DNA of 48,885 nt from a virus, in the IMG/VR virus record IMGVR_UViG_3300047473_000009, positions 1 through 48,885 of that record. One strand, written 5' to 3'. Below, one piece after another: positions 16,334-24,055 of the stretch. The number at the start of each line of letters is the position of its first letter. Position 1 is the first letter of the stretch. The translations under genes and the position numbers were made by a program. The notes beneath the pieces are model-generated. The model saw nothing but the letters and a program-made list of their open reading frames with translations, did not search any database and was not told the origin of the DNA.

Positions 16334-16473
16334 ATGAACAAGCCATGGTACGTTCCCGATACTCAAAGGATTTCTAGCAGTAGCAATCATTGTCATTATA
16401 TCAGCTATCATACTGATTTTGCTTCTGCATCCATTACAAATTACCGATACTGTTAACAGTGTGCTTATGGAGC
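16334..16473 (+). pseudogene. frameshifted remnant of a small membrane protein
   Basis: ATG at 16334 has AAAGGAAAATTACT before it and begins MNKPWYVP, but this frame then becomes low-quality and stops at 16454-16456. In another frame, without a start, the same DNA encodes a clear transmembrane segment (GFLAVAIIVIISAIILILLL) followed by HPLQITDTVNSVLM. The two parts read as one small membrane protein split by an indel near 16350-16360. The end is fused abruptly to the fibre relic at 16474. Confidence 0.55.
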
Positions 16474-16749
16474 CGCTGGGGTTACGGGCAATAATTCAGG
16501 GGTGTCAGCGCAAGCCAATTCCGGGGGTGGAGGCAGTGGTGCTAGGAACGCATCGGGAACGTATTTTAACGTAGGCGCCGGGGGTGGGGCTCTCACATGA
16601 CCATTAATAATCCGTCTGCCACATACACCTACACGGTCGGCGCAGGGGGTTCCGGTGGATCTTCCACTAGCAGCGGTGGCAACGGTGGCAGTGGCTATAT
16701 ACTGGTAGAAGAACATTATAATTATCGAAAGGGTCCGCGCGAATGTTAG
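16474..16749 (+). pseudogene. relic of a Gly-rich tail fibre C-terminus, frameshifted
   Basis: The first part reads GAAGVTGNNSGVSAQANSGG and ends GAGGGALT-stop at 16598-16600. In a second frame the sequence carries straight on as TINNPSATYTYTVGAGGSGG, then SSTSSGGNGGSGYILVEEHY to a TAG at 16747-16749. This is the standard glycine-rich C-terminal end of phage tail fibres, cut by one indel and without its N-terminus. It is probably left from a replaced fibre gene. Confidence 0.7.
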
Positions 16750-16871
16750 GAATTTTCTTTATTGGAGCACTTATGCTGGTGATAGTGGTCGTGATAGAAT
16801 TACACAGAGATGGCGTTAGAGGCGCAGCCGATTTCGAGAAACGGAATAGTCACGATATAGGAGAAATCTAG
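16743..16871 (+). CDS. small single-span membrane protein (42 aa)
   Basis: ATG at 16743 overlaps the stop of the fibre relic, and its TAG overlaps the GTG start of the next gene. It has an N-terminal transmembrane helix (GIFFIGALMLVIVVVIEL) and a charged cytoplasmic tail. Its size, topology and place at the head of the lysis region fit a holin or spanin-like partner, but nothing identifies it. Confidence 0.55.
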   Translation: MLGIFFIGALMLVIVVVIELHRDGVRGAADFEKRNSHDIGEI

Positions 16872-17821
16872 TGATATTTAATATCCTTACCAAACACCAA
16901 CTTGCTGTCGCCGGGACTCATGTAGTAGTGGGCGCTAGTGGTTTTATCGGAGCAATGGCGTATTTTGGAGTGCTATCGCCAGATCAAATAGTCAGCGCTA
17001 CTGACGATGTAAAACGCATTGCCGCAGATCTAGAGGATCTATACACGGCAACAGCAGGGCTAGTCGGCATCAGCATCACCGCTTATGCAGCGGTAAAATC
17101 TGGTCCGCTAGCCAGTCTGTTTCGCGCAGCCGCTACCATCGCAGCTGATCCTAGCAAGATGGCTAAAATGGAGGCTGCTAGTATATCAGACAAGGCTAAC
17201 GTGGTCGCCATCACAGATAAACTGCCAGAAGTGGCGGGCATAAATACCGTTCCTACCACCGAGGGAAAGGCTTTGGCTATGTCGGTACCTAGCCCCACTG
17301 TGGCTGTGATAGCCCGAACGGCGGTATTGATAGCACTGATGCTATGGAGTGGGTTTGCCATGGCGCAAACAAAACCCAAGAACACCCTACAGCTTCCTAT
17401 CGACCCTCTCCACTTGAACGGGACTCCAATGACAGGTAACGCTTCAGCTGATTTGAAAGCCCTCTGGACTAAGATAGTGACGGCGTCACTATCCGATCTG
17501 AACTACGCTTCCGCGATGGCCGCCGCCTCGAAAACACCTGCTGGCAATACCCGCAAGCAATGCTGGGACGCCATTGCTGCGATTAATCAACAGGCCAATG
17601 GAGCGGGAGTTGTGGACTCCACAGGCAAACAGCTGGTCAAGCCTGACCCTAGCTTGTTTTCCGACGTTGAAAGCCAAGCCGAAATCCTCGACGCGCTGTC
17701 TCCGCAGGGGGCTTTGTTCACGTCTTGCGCCGGCTTTGCCGAAATGGCAAAAATGGATGTATTGCAACTAGTCAGCGCTGTGGTTACCGGGGTCGCTGGC
17801 TTCACAGCTGTGGTACCATGA
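16871..17821 (+). CDS. two-part membrane/exported protein: holin-like N-half and signal-bearing C-half
   Basis: It starts at GTG, giving 316 aa. The N-terminal part has two or three hydrophobic segments (THVVVGASGFIGAMAYFGVL; TAGLVGISITAYAAV), as in small phage holins, with a linker to about residue 140. Residues ~143-165 (ARTAVLIALMLWSGFAMAQT) look exactly like an N-terminal secretion signal, yet are internal. The rest (LPIDPLHLNGTPMTGNAS..., QGALFTSCAGFAEMAKMDVLQL) is a soluble exported-type domain. It appears to be a fusion of a holin-like and an exported small protein. Visibly more GC-rich than the fibre relic upstream. Confidence 0.6.
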   Translation: MIFNILTKHQLAVAGTHVVVGASGFIGAMAYFGVLSPDQIVSATDDVKRIAADLEDLYTATAGLVGISITAYAAVKSGPLASLFRAAATIAADPSKMAKMEAASISDKANVVAITDKLPEVAGINTVPTTEGKALAMSVPSPTVAVIARTAVLIALMLWSGFAMAQTKPKNTLQLPIDPLHLNGTPMTGNASADLKALWTKIVTASLSDLNYASAMAAASKTPAGNTRKQCWDAIAAINQQANGAGVVDSTGKQLVKPDPSLFSDVESQAEILDALSPQGALFTSCAGFAEMAKMDVLQLVSAVVTGVAGFTAVVP

Positions 17822-18330
17822 TCATGGGCATCATTCGCGTAGACTTCGTTACCCATGACGACATCGTGTCAGCCACTATTCGATCTAGGGATGGCGTTTC
17901 AATGCCGTTTACCCCCTCACACGCAGAAATTCTCTCTGAAGATGGCAAAACTTACATCGGGGCTTATGGCTTTGGTGGAGTGATGGAACGGCCCATAGAC
18001 TACGAGTCGTCCTACAAACCCTATATTCTTCCAAGTGGTAAGCCAGCTCGCATCACGGTACCGTTGCCAGCCACGGATGAACAAACCACAGAATTTTACA
18101 AATTCGCTCGAAGCAAAATCGGAGAACCCTACGACTGGCTAGCGATTTTCGGCGAGGCTCTAACTGACGTACACTTGCACACCCTAGATCACGTATATTG
18201 TTCGGCTTTCGTAACCATGTGCTTACGCCACGTCAATTGGTTCAGGTGGCCCCTTACCAAGCCATTTCATAAAATACCACCAGACGAACTATTTTTTGCC
18301 TTGAGTTCTCATGTGGAGATACTCCATTGA
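17818..18330 (+). CDS. NlpC/P60-superfamily (YiiX-like) protein, probable lysis or wall hydrolase
   Basis: The ATG at 17818 overlaps the upstream stop (ATGA). The 170-aa product has the permuted papain-like pattern: an early histidine (SHAEILSEDG), a family-typical helix KIGEPYDWLAIFGE, then a cysteine in HVYCSAFVTMCLRHV. The H-then-C order is typical of the YiiX/YebB branch, whose members cut peptide or acyl bonds. As no lysozyme-type endolysin is seen, this could be the lytic enzyme, or it could be a virion-associated hydrolase. It sits among small membrane proteins, which supports lysis. Confidence 0.7.
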   Translation: MIMGIIRVDFVTHDDIVSATIRSRDGVSMPFTPSHAEILSEDGKTYIGAYGFGGVMERPIDYESSYKPYILPSGKPARITVPLPATDEQTTEFYKFARSKIGEPYDWLAIFGEALTDVHLHTLDHVYCSAFVTMCLRHVNWFRWPLTKPFHKIPPDELFFALSSHVEILH

Positions 18331-18629
18331 CAATTGCTTGGGATTTAGGAGCGGCCATAAACGCTTATTGTCTGCTCTATATTTTGTCTAATTCTGATAG
18401 TTGGGTTGACGAAGGCTTATTGGGCGTAGGCAGAATTTTAGGTTTTTCTTTCGGCCCTATCATATTGACATTTTCAATGGTTGATAATCCGCCATTGAAT
18501 GTCACCACTGTAGTTTTATTGTGGAGTATTACCTATATTGTCGGCTTAAATTCTATATCAATTTACATTAAAAACAGGCGGCACGTAAATGTCATGGCCA
18601 CATTGGACAGCAATAGACGTATTAACTAG
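18327..18629 (+). CDS. multi-span membrane protein (100 aa)
   Basis: It starts at TTG, overlapping the previous stop. Three hydrophobic helices are visible (INAYCLLYILS; ILGFSFGPIILTFSMV; VVLLWSITYIVGLNSISIYI), with a short basic C-terminus. It is part of the lysis cassette by position. No family is recognised. Confidence 0.6.
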   Translation: MTIAWDLGAAINAYCLLYILSNSDSWVDEGLLGVGRILGFSFGPIILTFSMVDNPPLNVTTVVLLWSITYIVGLNSISIYIKNRRHVNVMATLDSNRRIN

Positions 18630-18789
18630 CGGGACGTGGATCACGTTAGTATCTGTTCCATTTTGGTCTATATCTGAAACAGAATGGCATTTACATTTGC
18701 AGATTGTGGCTGTGTTGCTTGGCTGTCTGCTAGCCATATTGCAGATAGCCAAGCTTGTCACGGAATGGCGTAAAAAGAAAACGCCTTAG
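18589..18789 (+). CDS. small membrane protein, holin-like (66 aa)
   Basis: ATG lies inside the end of the upstream gene. A transmembrane helix spans about residues 39-58 (IVAVLLGCLLAILQIAKLV), and the end is basic (EWRKKKTP), as expected for a cytoplasmic C-terminus. It is the last plus-strand gene of the late region, and its stop overlaps the stop of the convergent DNA polymerase gene. A role as holin or antiholin is plausible but not shown. Confidence 0.6.
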   Translation: MSWPHWTAIDVLTSGTWITLVSVPFWSISETEWHLHLQIVAVLLGCLLAILQIAKLVTEWRKKKTP

Positions 18790-20720
18790 AAAAAAGCAAC
18801 TTGCTTCGCTTGATGGTAATACCCGATATCGGTCAGTATTTCCTTAGCCGCGTTTATGTAATATTGGTGGTCGATTTGATCAGCAGGAAACTCTGCCGGC
18901 AAGTCTTGCAACGGCGTAGCACCTTCGGTATCTGGAACTTTGTTGCCGCTAAGTATGTAGTTGATTGTTCCATAACATTTTTTGTAATAAGCGAAACGTA
19001 CTACTTTCCCTAGATAGTGTCCGTCTTTGTGTGCTCCACCTTTGACATTTCTGACAACAACAAACCGTGATATATCCTTGCAGTTCATTATAGTTTGTTC
19101 TATCGGAACACCGCTAGATAAGAACTTCTTAATAGCGTCGCTACATATGAGCATGTTAGGATTGTTATCTAACTGAGTGCCGCTTTGCGATCCAACCTCG
19201 CTATACGGACCTTTAACCTTAGTTGTTCCATCGTCTTTTACTGCAAAATAGGCGTTAACATCGCGAGCGTAGTACTTCACATAGTCAGCATCTTCAAGCA
19301 CAAATCCGGTCATATCTTCCCAATACTTAATCCAATATTTTAGCTTCTCTTCATCTTCTTCTTTATAATAGACCACAAGACCATCAGTATTAGCAGATAC
19401 AATTTCCATTCCTTGACAAGTGAGCATCTCAGCAAGCATCAGTATCAGCAGCTGCCCGGTCAAATTCATATGAATAGTGTTCCACGGAGAATACATTTTA
19501 GAAAATGGATCGGACCATTTACCGCTAACACCATTCAAGAAAATTTTCAATCCTTTGTCTTTAGTAAATAACTTTTTCGCTTTTGCTTCTTCGCGGGATA
19601 GCTTAAATCCTTTGTAAATAATCAGAAAGTTTGGTCCCATAGCTGTCGGCATTAGCTCTAGGTTGATGATCGCGTTAGGATAATAACTTCTAACATCAAT
19701 ATCTTTCAGCTTCCAACCATTTTTGGCTTCATATGCTTTGCACTTGTCTTTAGAGTGCAAGCCGCCAATACCGAGCACATATTTGTTATTACCAATGATA
19801 GCCGGTTCATCTAACTCTTTTGGTGACGCTATTCGGCCATCGTGATCAACCTCAAAATTTATTCGTTTTACTCGCTCCAATAGTTTTTGCATCTGTGGCG
19901 TAGCAAAGCGTATATATTGTGGGCATCGATATTTAAACGTATGTCCTATGTCTATTTCAGGACGTTTGACATATCGACCGTTGAGCTTTGAAACTTCCTG
20001 AGAAATGACAGCTTCGGCCATTTGAGCATCTGACTTGCTCATAAGGTCTAAGTTATATTCCAGAGATATACTTTCGCGAAGCTCTAATCGTTCTTTGCAA
20101 AATTTAAATATTTGTTCTGTAACATCCAAATCATTGCAGTTATATTCCTGCACAACTGGTATCTGCCAATTGTCTAACGGTTCACTCTGAGAAAATGGCA
20201 AATCTTGGATACGAGGCGAGTGAAGTCTAGCCCCATAAAGCTTTAGTGATCCTTTCAACGGACAGACATTAAACAAATCTATGTGCTGTCTCGGTTGTAG
20301 CGGATAGCACTTGAAACCAAATTCTTTTTCTACTTCTTCTTTTCGCTTACCTTGCTGAATAAGAGCGTTAGCGACAGCTTTTAAAAAAGATGGACTGCGA
20401 TTAACATAGCTAGCCCACAATAAAATAAAATCAAAAGTAATAGAATTAAAGCCCACGGATCGAAACGAATTAAGTATCCAGCTAAGAAAATAAGGGTTAA
20501 AATCACCATCAAGCCTAATATATTTATTTGATCTGACATGTTTAAATCCTGCCATATAGTAATTGATGAAGCATTCTACGTCTAAAATAATATCGCCGCC
20601 AGCGGATTGCCTTATCTCATTTTCAGTCATGTATTGACGTGGCAAATAGGCGCGTGGAGTATAGGGCTTTAATTGAATGCCCTTGCCTACAATTATTTGG
20701 TTATCGGAGTTTAGGAGCAT
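18786..20720 (-). CDS. family B DNA polymerase with 3'-5' exonuclease
   Basis: The product has 644 aa. Exonuclease motifs: I, D47-x-E49 (ILDVECF); II, N92...D97 (FNSITFDF); III, Y193...D197 (YNCND). Polymerase motifs: A, D342 in DVRSYYPN; B, K392...N396-G397 (KIFLNGVSGK); C, N444-T-D446-G (SANTDGLVVYY), where the usual first aspartate of DTD is asparagine, as in many phage relatives. It works with the clamp-like protein and helicase encoded upstream. The start at ATG 20720 lies in a 31-bp repeat created by the methyltransferase insertion; the second copy holds what is probably the former TTG start. Confidence 0.9.
   Translation of the reverse strand: MLLNSDNQIIVGKGIQLKPYTPRAYLPRQYMTENEIRQSAGGDIILDVECFINYYMAGFKHVRSNKYIRLDGDFNPYFLSWILNSFRSVGFNSITFDFILLWASYVNRSPSFLKAVANALIQQGKRKEEVEKEFGFKCYPLQPRQHIDLFNVCPLKGSLKLYGARLHSPRIQDLPFSQSEPLDNWQIPVVQEYNCNDLDVTEQIFKFCKERLELRESISLEYNLDLMSKSDAQMAEAVISQEVSKLNGRYVKRPEIDIGHTFKYRCPQYIRFATPQMQKLLERVKRINFEVDHDGRIASPKELDEPAIIGNNKYVLGIGGLHSKDKCKAYEAKNGWKLKDIDVRSYYPNAIINLELMPTAMGPNFLIIYKGFKLSREEAKAKKLFTKDKGLKIFLNGVSGKWSDPFSKMYSPWNTIHMNLTGQLLILMLAEMLTCQGMEIVSANTDGLVVYYKEEDEEKLKYWIKYWEDMTGFVLEDADYVKYYARDVNAYFAVKDDGTTKVKGPYSEVGSQSGTQLDNNPNMLICSDAIKKFLSSGVPIEQTIMNCKDISRFVVVRNVKGGAHKDGHYLGKVVRFAYYKKCYGTINYILSGNKVPDTEGATPLQDLPAEFPADQIDHQYYINAAKEILTDIGYYHQAKQVAFF
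20689..20719 (-). repeat. 31-bp direct repeat, copy at the start of the polymerase gene
   Basis: Identical over 31 bp to 21577-21607. It covers the second base of the polymerase start codon and the codons for LLNSDNQIIV. Together the two copies bracket the methyltransferase gene exactly. Confidence 0.95.
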
Positions 20721-20724
20721 TTAT

Positions 20725-21561
20725 TTAGCTGTTTCCAAACGGTGAGTACCAAAACAACCAGGTTATCATATTAACCGTCCAACAATTACCTAATACTTTA
20801 TATCTATCATCCCTAGACAATCCTTCGGTATAACTATCCGGTAATGTCTGAAGTCTCTCACATTCTATTGGAGATAGATATCTGCAATAATCTTCGAATT
20901 GAATAAGACCGGCGTTTCCCCATCTATCTTGTTTTGTTGTTAAGCAATTTGATTTTTTAGCTGTTGTAATATCTTTGCATTTTTTTCCATACCACATATT
21001 ATCGCGCGAAGGTGTTCTATTTACTTTATAATCTTTAATATAATCATATTCTTTTATCAAGATATCGTTTAGATTGATTTTAAAATCATAAGGAGGAGGA
21101 ACGCTCCAATTATACCAATAGTACCGCCATCTGTTTTGAGCAGATACGATATCGGAATTTAAGGCGTGCGGACTTACTCCTATCCTATTAGATATTATTC
21201 CTAACCATTCTTTTCTCATTGGAACATTTTCTAATAAAAAATATTTAGGATTTATTTCTAGTTTAGCTCTTTCATATTCGAAATATAGCTTTGATCTGTT
21301 ATCATCAAAGCCAAGTGATTTTCCAGTCCTAGAAAATCCTTGGCAAGGTGACCCACCTATTAATAAATCAAATCCTTCAAATTCTTTAAAATTAGCATTT
21401 ATCACTGATCCGTGATGAATTATTTCAGGATGATTATTTTTAGCTACTTTAATAGCTTTATAATCAATTTCAAATGCATGATATTCTGTGACTTGTATTT
21501 TAGCCCTTTTTAATGCTGTTAATCCGCAAGCTATTCCATCAAATAAACTTAAAACTTTCAT
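20725..21561 (-). CDS. C5-cytosine DNA methyltransferase
   Basis: The product has 278 aa. SAM-binding motif I, SLFDGIACG; motif IV with the catalytic cysteine, GGSPCQGFSR; motif VI, FLLENV; motif VIII, QNRWRYYW; and the C-terminal motifs IX-X, LQTLPDSY and YKVLGNCWTVNMI. It methylates cytosine in an unknown target site, and in phages it usually protects against restriction. No cognate nuclease is adjacent. It is flanked by a perfect 31-bp direct repeat of the polymerase start, so it is an inserted cargo. The start overlaps the stop of the displaced polymerase leader (ATGA). Confidence 0.92.
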   Translation of the reverse strand: MKVLSLFDGIACGLTALKRAKIQVTEYHAFEIDYKAIKVAKNNHPEIIHHGSVINANFKEFEGFDLLIGGSPCQGFSRTGKSLGFDDNRSKLYFEYERAKLEINPKYFLLENVPMRKEWLGIISNRIGVSPHALNSDIVSAQNRWRYYWYNWSVPPPYDFKINLNDILIKEYDYIKDYKVNRTPSRDNMWYGKKCKDITTAKKSNCLTTKQDRWGNAGLIQFEDYCRYLSPIECERLQTLPDSYTEGLSRDDRYKVLGNCWTVNMITWLFWYSPFGNS

Positions 21562-21576
21562 ATTCTTCTTGCGACC

Positions 21577-21607
21577 ACAATTATTTGGTTATCGGAGTTT
21601 AGGAGCA
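21577..21607 (-). repeat. 31-bp direct repeat, displaced 5' end of the polymerase gene
   Basis: Identical to 20689-20719. Here the sequence follows the TAG of the upstream gene at once, and reads TTG (probable original start) then codons for LLNSDNQIIV, before running into unrelated codons and a TGA that overlaps the methyltransferase ATG. Confidence 0.9.
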
Positions 21608-21608
21608 A

Positions 21609-22004
21609 CTAGGTATATTCCTTTGTCACTTCCTGAATATCCTTCAGCGATTGTAGCACTTCCTCGCATGACAAAATAGCTTGTTGTAAGCAACCCGGAC
21701 AGATAGCTAGCCCTTGCATTTTCTCAGGCTCTTTCATTCCAATTTGAATAAGCAAAGCATCTTCCACAGTCTTGGTGATATTTATTGTTTGGACGCTAGC
21801 AGCATGCAACTGATAATAATGCTTGCTCATATCATTAGCACTATCGATGATAGCGATTAAACGATTAATCGCAGCATCTTGAATAGTGGTGCATTTCTTA
21901 TATCCAGCTTTAAATTTATCTATCATTTGAAATGCTCTTGTGCCTTCAAATATGATAGCACAAGATTTATGTTCATGTTGTTCGCCTAGAAATTGGTTGG
22001 TCAT
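21609..22004 (-). CDS. hypothetical early protein with a CxxC motif (131 aa)
   Basis: ATG at 22004 overlaps the previous stop. The protein is helical, with two cysteines in ICPGCLQQAILSCEE towards the C-terminus, which might bind zinc with a distant cysteine. There are no membrane segments. It was originally the gene directly before the polymerase, since its stop abuts the displaced polymerase leader. Function unknown. Confidence 0.65.
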   Translation of the reverse strand: MTNQFLGEQHEHKSCAIIFEGTRAFQMIDKFKAGYKKCTTIQDAAINRLIAIIDSANDMSKHYYQLHAASVQTINITKTVEDALLIQIGMKEPEKMQGLAICPGCLQQAILSCEEVLQSLKDIQEVTKEYT

Positions 22005-22135
22005 TGTTTATTTCCATGATGTTTGTGATAATATTCCCATCTCTTAGCTTCATCTTTTTCAAACATATCTGACATACAGCAAGAAAAATCAGGACAGCAT
22101 TCATTATCGATACGATTGTGATATGGCTGGCCCAT
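22001..22135 (-). CDS. small Cys-rich protein (44 aa)
   Basis: The start chosen is the ATG at 22135 (MGQPYHNRIDNECCPDFSCC). The open frame extends further up to 22201, but that part overlaps the displaced clamp end and is unlikely to be its own coding sequence. Two CC pairs (ECCPDFSCC) suggest metal binding. It lies between the clamp and the 131-aa gene. Small proteins with this CCPDFSCC pattern occur in replication operons of other phages, without known function. Confidence 0.6.
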   Translation of the reverse strand: MGQPYHNRIDNECCPDFSCCMSDMFEKDEAKRWEYYHKHHGNKQ

Positions 22136-22169
22136 GGCCCATTTTAACGTTTGACTGCGAACGCGCTCT

Positions 22170-22262
22170 TTATATCCGTCCTGCAATTGCCCCACGTACA
22201 TTTTCCCCTTTAAACATCATCATGTTATTAGGTGCCACTCGAAAATCAACAGTTTTAACCAA
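22170..22262 (-). pseudogene. displaced C-terminal end of the clamp gene
   Basis: In one frame the minus strand reads LVKTVDFRVAPNN, MMMFKGENVRGAIAGRI, then stop. This matches the intact clamp C-terminus (LIKKMDFAVSHNG, IFWLGDSSRGAIAGIKA). It has no start of its own and its first codons overlap the last codons of the GIY-YIG gene. It is the former gene end left behind after insertion of the endonuclease. Confidence 0.85.
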
Positions 22263-22803
22263 ATTTTTTCAATCTATATTTTGCTTGATATATGTCATTT
22301 CTTTTAAAATTACACTCTTGGCATCTACATCTACAACCATCTGTGTGAGGCCACTTCTCAGGCTTTCTTTGAGCTTCTGACATTTTTATTTTAGTATCAT
22401 CTGAAAATTTCAATCCGGTTTTGGCGGCTGACATTTTTAATTTAGCTTCATCAGATATTTCTTTTCCTATTTGTGAAGCTGATATTTTTGCGCGGGTTTC
22501 GATTGAAGGCGTACAACCCAGAGGGCTATTGGCGTCTTTTCTTATGTTATATCCATTTACTGTGGCGTTAGTCCAATCAAGCCAAAATTGTTCGCGAATT
22601 ATTAAGTCAGAGGTGACTTCTAATATTTGAAACTCAAAAGATTTTGCTCCATACTTATCCCAAGCTCTTTGTAAATGAGTGTTTTTGTGTTTTCCATTTT
22701 TTAATTCCCATATATGAAAAGTCCATCTTTTGCTAAAATTTGTAGCACTGCCAATATAAAACTTTCCGTTGATTTTATTTAGAATTTGATGTATTCTGGG
22801 CAT
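22255..22803 (-). CDS. GIY-YIG homing endonuclease with NUMOD3 repeats and Cys-rich end
   Basis: The product has 182 aa. The N-terminus IHQILNKINGKFYIGS is the GIY-YIG signature, followed by R in FSKRW and a glutamate in IIREQF. NUMOD3-type repeats (TRAKISASQIGKEIS; AKLKMSAAKTGLKFS) lie at about 105-150. A C-terminal CRCRCQEC cluster may bind zinc. It starts on the clamp stop (TAATG) and its end overlaps a second, divergent copy of the clamp C-terminus. The position shows insertion into the 3' end of the clamp gene. Confidence 0.9.
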   Translation of the reverse strand: MPRIHQILNKINGKFYIGSATNFSKRWTFHIWELKNGKHKNTHLQRAWDKYGAKSFEFQILEVTSDLIIREQFWLDWTNATVNGYNIRKDANSPLGCTPSIETRAKISASQIGKEISDEAKLKMSAAKTGLKFSDDTKIKMSEAQRKPEKWPHTDGCRCRCQECNFKRNDIYQAKYRLKKFG

Positions 22804-23780
22804 TACGCTTTTATTCCAGCTATAGCACCTCGCGAACTATCACCTAACCAAAATATAGACTTATGTCCGTTATGCGAAACTGCAAAATCCATTTTTTTAA
22901 TAAGAGGCTTTAACATTTTAAAATCTTTAATTCTCAACGTCGGACCTTCAGGCAATCCATATACTTCATAGCTAGCGCCTTTACCATCTTCATTATGTGA
23001 TATCATCTTATTGCTCAGACACCTAACAAATCCATCTTCGCTAAACTTCTCTAATGCGTCAATGGCGTTGTAAAATTCATCAGGCACAGGATGAAACACA
23101 GCCTTCTTATTCAATATGCCATCAATGTCAGGCCACTTTTCAGCAAAGTATTGTGACTTGATCCAGCTTTTATCCTCGAAATGAAACGTGCAGCTAGAAT
23201 TGCTATAGCCAAATCCGACTAGCTTCTTAGTATTTCCAATTAGCGGTTTAATCAGCGTTTTTGGTAGCGTCAATACTGGTAAATCTATACCGTGAAAATG
23301 CTGTATGATCACATTGCGATCGGTAGCCGTCACACAACCTCCCTGAAGCAATACAGAGGCTGTCACGACGCTTAATTCGTCTAAAGCTAATGGAGCTACG
23401 GCTAAAAGGGAAGCCTTCAGGCGATCATCGCAAGGCGCTATGGCTGGATCAGGGAAAGCCCCTTGGATATCCTCTGGCGGGATGCAGGGGATTACAGCCT
23501 TAAAGCGGCCTCCCTTGATTTCGAGAGTGTGTGGTAGCTCCGTGATCGAAAAACTCGCCCCACATTTAGCTAAAGCTTCGCGTAATAATAAACCGTTGGG
23601 GGCGACGTTCAAATCCTCTTGGATTGGTTCCCCTATCGAAAGGATACCGTTTGTTGCAGTTGCGAGATGGTCTTTCAGGAGGACGTGACGTTCTAGCACT
23701 GAGCCATCATCCTTAAGGATACTGGATAGCGCCTTTAAGGATGATAATAGTTGGCTATCGGTTTTGACTGGGCGTTTCAT
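22803..23780 (-). CDS. beta-clamp-like DNA polymerase processivity factor
   Basis: The product has 325 aa, against about 366 for DnaN. Segments typical of the sliding clamp fold are visible: KDHLATATNGILSIGEPI (domain 1), LEIKGGRFKAVIPCIPPEDI (the S-x-F-x-x-x-x-P region) and the domain-2 pattern LLQGGCVTATDRNVIIQHF, with the TD(R) that lines the DNA hole, then LPVLTLPKTLI. It would encircle DNA and hold the phage polymerase. The overall identity to cellular clamps must be low, so the call rests on the segment order and on its place in the replication operon. Confidence 0.75.
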   Translation of the reverse strand: MKRPVKTDSQLLSSLKALSSILKDDGSVLERHVLLKDHLATATNGILSIGEPIQEDLNVAPNGLLLREALAKCGASFSITELPHTLEIKGGRFKAVIPCIPPEDIQGAFPDPAIAPCDDRLKASLLAVAPLALDELSVVTASVLLQGGCVTATDRNVIIQHFHGIDLPVLTLPKTLIKPLIGNTKKLVGFGYSNSSCTFHFEDKSWIKSQYFAEKWPDIDGILNKKAVFHPVPDEFYNAIDALEKFSEDGFVRCLSNKMISHNEDGKGASYEVYGLPEGPTLRIKDFKMLKPLIKKMDFAVSHNGHKSIFWLGDSSRGAIAGIKA

Positions 23781-23882
23781 TTTTCACTATATGGATTAAA
23801 CGTGTCTAGGTGTGTATCGAGAATAACCCGCATAGCCATAGTAGCAAGCTGTAAGACTCATATGGTTTCATTTACCATTCTC

Positions 23883-24053
23883 CTAAAACGGTACGAACTC
23901 GTGTTTTGGGCAACCATTAACGATAATCTTAGCTGGTGGTCGCTGTTTATACAAAGTGCATATTTCTGTTTGTTCAACAAAATTAACACATCCCAAACAG
24001 CTTCTATCTTGCGCCCAATTCTTGAATAGTTTTATTGTCTTTTCGTCTGTCAT
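23883..24053 (-). CDS. small zinc-finger-like protein (56 aa)
   Basis: ATG at 24053 is 2 nt from the stop of the upstream gene. The sequence has a C-x-x-C (SCLGCVNF), a further C (EICTLY) and a C near the end (NGCPKHEF), the usual spacing for a four-cysteine zinc-binding fold. It lies between the nucleotide-processing gene and the clamp gene. No function is known. Confidence 0.6.
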   Translation of the reverse strand: MTDEKTIKLFKNWAQDRSCLGCVNFVEQTEICTLYKQRPPAKIIVNGCPKHEFVPF

Positions 24054-24055
24054 GA

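Noticed and set aside
23806-23871. 21-codon minus-strand frame MKPYESYSLLLWLCGLFSIH with AGGAGA upstream
   Set aside because: Too short to separate from chance, though a ribosome site is present; it could be a leader peptide to the clamp gene.
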